The position numbers and the translations under genes were made by a program. The notes under the pieces were generated by a model. That model was not told the DNA's origin, made no database searches, and worked only from the letters and a program-made list of their open reading frames with translations. Below, in pieces: positions 63,540 through 64,000 of a stretch of DNA of 64,000 bases. Source of the DNA: Ursus arctos (Eukaryota > Chordata > Mammalia > Carnivora > Ursidae); assembly GCF_023065955.2 (NCBI RefSeq), contig NW_026622808.1, positions 32,934,475-32,998,474 on the forward strand, written 5' to 3'. How positions within the stretch are numbered: the stretch's first letter is position 1; the number at the start of each line of letters is the position of its first letter.

Positions 63540-64000
63540 CTACTGGTTCTCGTCCCGCATCTGTTCCATGATGCTGATGAGGTTCTCTAGGCCGAACACA
63601 TAGCCTCGGTCCGGCCCGTCATGCACGGTGGGGTCATCCCGGAAGCCCTTGAACGTGCTGTGTGCAAAGTCGATCATGCGGACATCCACCTTGGGTGGAG
63701 AGGAGGGGCCGGCCTCGGGGCTGGTGCTACTGGGGCTGGTGCTAGGGCCACAGGGCGGCGCCCCCTCAGGGAGCCCCGTATCCAGGTGCTTGAGACGCAT
63801 CTCGGCCCGGCGGTCCAGGAAGGACTCTGCCCGGCACTCCCTGCCGTCGTAGATGACAAGCAGGGAGCTGGAGTAGAAGCGGTAGGAGGCCTGCCGCTCC
63901 AGCACAGCTTTCAGGCCCCGCAGTTTGCTCAGGATGGGCTCAAAAAGGTCACGCCTCAGGTCCAGACCGTTGTGCAGGTACTGATAGAGGGCGTTGCGGA
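63540..64000 (-). CDS. IP6K1: Inositol hexakisphosphate kinase 1, C-terminal 153 residues (partial, cut by window edge)
   Basis: Kinase converting InsP6 to the pyrophosphate 5-InsP7. The visible part begins within FRNALYQYLHNGLDLRRDL at the window edge and ends MEQMRDENQ with TAG at 63540-63542. It contains the SSLLVIYDG motif and the catalytic metal-binding IDFAH motif (VDVRMIDFAHSTFKGFRDD), both marks of the inositol polyphosphate kinase fold. Between them lies a variable Ser/Pro-rich insert (GPSTSPSSTSPEAGPSSPP) typical of IP6K1. The substrate-binding PxxxDxKxG motif lies in exons beyond the window. No acceptor is visible, so the exon continues past 64000. It is tandem with GMPPB on the same strand. 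Confidence 0.96.
   Translation of the reverse strand, partial: RNALYQYLHNGLDLRRDLFEPILSKLRGLKAVLERQASYRFYSSSLLVIYDGRECRAESFLDRRAEMRLKHLDTGLPEGAPPCGPSTSPSSTSPEAGPSSPPKVDVRMIDFAHSTFKGFRDDPTVHDGPDRGYVFGLENLISIMEQMRDENQ

Overview
This is a mammalian nuclear genome window from a carnivoran. It has spliced genes with GT-AG introns, CpG-rich promoters, an old LINE-1, and several tRNA-derived SINEs that begin with the head GGCGCCTGGGTGG and end in CT-rich and AATAAA-rich tails. That SINE family is restricted to Carnivora. The sub-type at 45.3 kb resembles copies I associate with bears, panda and seals, so an arctoid is my guess, not a proof. I see no prokaryotic, phage or CRISPR content and no new system. 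The window is a gene-dense, conserved block matching human 3p21.31.

Layout from left to right: the 3' part of BSN (+; last five coding exons and 3' UTR, 1.4-12.6 kb); APEH (+; complete, 22 coding exons, 14.8-23.4 kb); MST1 (-; complete, 18 coding exons, 24.1-28.7 kb); RNF123 (+; complete, 38 coding exons, 31.2-57.6 kb); AMIGO3 (-; one coding exon inside an RNF123 intron, 54.6-56.1 kb); GMPPB (-; complete, 9 exons, 58.0-60.0 kb); and IP6K1 (-; last coding exon, cut by the window edge, plus a long 3' UTR, 60.6-64.0 kb).

I joined the exons by hand from splice sites and reading phase. The joined frames close exactly: APEH 732 aa, MST1 711 aa, RNF123 1314 aa and GMPPB 360 aa. These equal the human protein lengths as I recall them, so all four look intact and functional. 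BSN and APEH are tandem. APEH and MST1 converge tail to tail, about 0.4 kb apart. MST1 and RNF123 diverge across a GC-rich spacer. RNF123 and GMPPB converge with nearly touching 3' ends. IP6K1 ends about 0.6 kb upstream of the GMPPB start codon.

The genes do not form one pathway: presynaptic scaffold (BSN), protein and peptide turnover (APEH, RNF123), secreted kringle ligand (MST1), neurite adhesion (AMIGO3), GDP-mannose synthesis (GMPPB) and inositol pyrophosphate synthesis (IP6K1). The most striking structural points are two minor-spliceosome (U12-type) introns in RNF123, one of them AT-AC; the nested antisense AMIGO3 with a probable splice acceptor just before its ATG; a probable intron just after the BSN stop codon; the dead protease triad of MST1; and a minus-strand LINE-1 interrupted by dated SINE insertions with clear target-site duplications.
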